From Hyperoodon ampullatus (taxonomy: Eukaryota; Chordata; Mammalia; Artiodactyla; Ziphiidae), in contig OX457061.1 of the NCBI GenBank assembly GCA_949752795.1, forward strand, positions 28,896,425-28,960,424: a stretch of 64,000 nucleotides of DNA. Direction: 5' to 3'. Positions within the stretch are counted from its first letter, which is position 1, and each line of letters begins with the position of its first letter. This document shows positions 62,291-64,000 of this stretch, one piece after another. Made by a program: the position numbers and the translations under genes. Below the pieces are notes generated by a model. That model was given only the letters and a program-made list of their open reading frames with translations, was not told where the DNA came from and did not search any database.

Positions 62291-64000
62291 TGGGATTATA
62301 AGGACAGATACATAATGTTCACTCTCTTCAGTAGTCAAAGAAAAAATGCTATGTGTTTTCTCCCACCAAAAAGAACATCCAGCATCATTCTGGGCTCTGT
62401 ATATTAGCGATAGTATGTGACTTACAAGAACTTTCTACTTGGTCATTTGCATTGGTTAACCCACTAATCAGGATTCTTTGAGTGGGATTCAAACCAACTG
62501 GCTATGATGGACGCTGGCCAACAAGCTGTGGCACACTTTCTATGTTTGGAAACTGCAATTCTAATAACTCTTTTAAGTTACAATCCCTGTAAATGATGAT
62601 TTTGTGGATTGGGTCCTCTGGCAAAGGAACTCAAGCTTCAACCAGGATGCTCTTTACTTAAGGCAATTTTAAGTTCTAATTCTCAATTAGTAGGTGCAAT
62701 CCCAGGACAATGAGAGTGAAAGGCCCAGAAGACAGAATATAACCAAATTGGTTATCGCTGCAGCATAGACATAACCATTCACTTATCCATGTGAGATATC
62801 ACTGTGCCTTATACAGGCTAGTAGAGAAGGGGTGGGAGTGACTTATCTGCATTGCCTTCCCATCTTCTCTCCTTCACTGGTTAAACTTCACTCCTCTCCA
62901 ATTCTAGGTTACATCAGCTGGTTCCTTATGTTCTCCCTGGAGAATTCAGATACCATGACCTGTGGCCTCATGCTTCACATATCTCTGAAAGTGAGAGGAA
63001 GAGCCAGCCACCCCTCTTGATGCTGACTTAACTAGGAACATTAACAACAGTCAGCCTTTACAGAGGTGACTGAGGAGAAGAAAGAAACCAAGTGAGGCTG
63101 AGAGATTTGAGGCAGCACATTAGGGGCATCTGATACACATTCCATTACTATTCTTGTCTTTTTATTTATTTCCTTATATTAGCTGTAACTATAAATAAAG
63201 GGTAGCAAACACTAGAAAGGGCTATTTAAAAGTCAACATTCATTTGAAATCCCTTTTATCACTTAAACTACAGGTATAAATGAATCATTACTTTTTCCAT
63301 CTACTGAAGTCACTTAAAAGTCTCCTGAAATGATATTTCCCACTACATTATGTATGAAATAATTTATTTCCTTTTTCTAGGCAATATGAATTATTTTTGG
63401 GGATATCATTGGCCTGCTATTATTAAATCCCTGTGTGTGTGTGGGGGGGTATTAGGCCAGTATTAATAGTGGGAGGAAACTTCTGTAGTTCATTTTTTTC
63501 TTCCAGATACGACAAACATGATTTGATAAACTGGTCAGAATTATGTTTGCACGAACTAGTAGTATTTTACATATTCTTAACATCTTTACTTATAGGCTAC
63601 TGCTGTGGCATAATTCTCCTAAGAACTGTTACAATATTAAAATGAATTGTTTGATGATCCATGACATTTAATGCAGCAATTTTTTTAAACCAAGTCTTAG
63701 CTGTGTGGTATATGTATTTATAACTTTTATCATCACAGCTGGGAATATATGTGGCACAGAACAAAGCAAATTCTGTTTCTACCTCAGGAATGTGCATTTA
63801 GAATATATGTGGAATAAAATGAAACATTATGAATATATGTGATTATCTGCTTGAGGAAGAGAAAGAAGTCAAGCATTTTATATGTCAAACTGTTTCCCAC
63901 TGCAGTCAAAATTCAACATTCAAATAATTACTAATATCTTAAGCAGAAATGTCCAACTACTTTCAAAAAATTCAAAATTAACTCTTAAATACCATCACTT
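62291..64000. other. No gene recognised
   Basis: The part up to about 63010 is less AT-rich and could continue the ERV-like region. The remainder is ordinary AT-rich DNA with a short TG/G run near 63432-63449. No supported coding frame. Confidence 0.5.

Overview
The window is AT-rich, gene-poor mammalian DNA. I found no intact protein-coding gene, exon, tRNA, rRNA or CRISPR array. Nearly everything recognisable is retrotransposon-derived. The interspersed elements point to the cetacean/hippopotamus branch of Cetartiodactyla, most likely a whale or dolphin. There are about a dozen tRNA-derived SINEs of the CHR type, several with near-perfect target-site duplications (TSDs) and long A-tails, plus L1 3' ends of artiodactyl type. 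I see no BovB or Bov-tA/Bov-A2 elements, which would be expected in a ruminant. This lineage call is an inference from repeat families remembered, not from a search.

Layout. 1-6.9 kb: an old plus-strand L1 (ORF2 reverse-transcriptase part to 3' end), interrupted by a 132-bp retroposed 3'-UTR-like fragment and by a younger minus-strand L1 3' end. 7-14 kb: MIR remnants, CHR SINEs, a diverged L1 and a SINE nested inside another SINE. 15-19 kb: two solo ERV LTRs with related 5' ends. The second is inserted, with a 4-bp GTAC duplication, into a minus-strand intronless and internally deleted pseudogene that I recognise as ZYG11A. 20-27 kb: an ancient long repeat, an L1 split by an LTR, two plus-strand L1 3' ends, another LTR, and a second copy of the first LTR family that itself carries a SINE. 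28-39 kb: L1 remnants, old MIR and hAT-type elements, otherwise featureless. 39.8-41.3 kb: a clean 1.47-kb 5'-truncated L1 with a 16-bp TSD. 45-51 kb: four CHR SINEs, an L1 3' end and a striking 233-bp direct repeat present twice 3.1 kb apart. 54-64 kb: two adjacent SINEs, minus-strand L1s, and a possible degraded ERV with an LTR carrying a SINE.

No set of genes here works together. The biology of the window is a record of retrotransposition: nested insertions give a relative time order, and several junctions are sharp enough to reconstruct the pre-insertion site. I did not find a new biological system. The best observations are the ZYG11A retrocopy split by an LTR, the retroposed 3'-UTR inside L1, and the duplicated block whose two copies both start at a retroelement junction.
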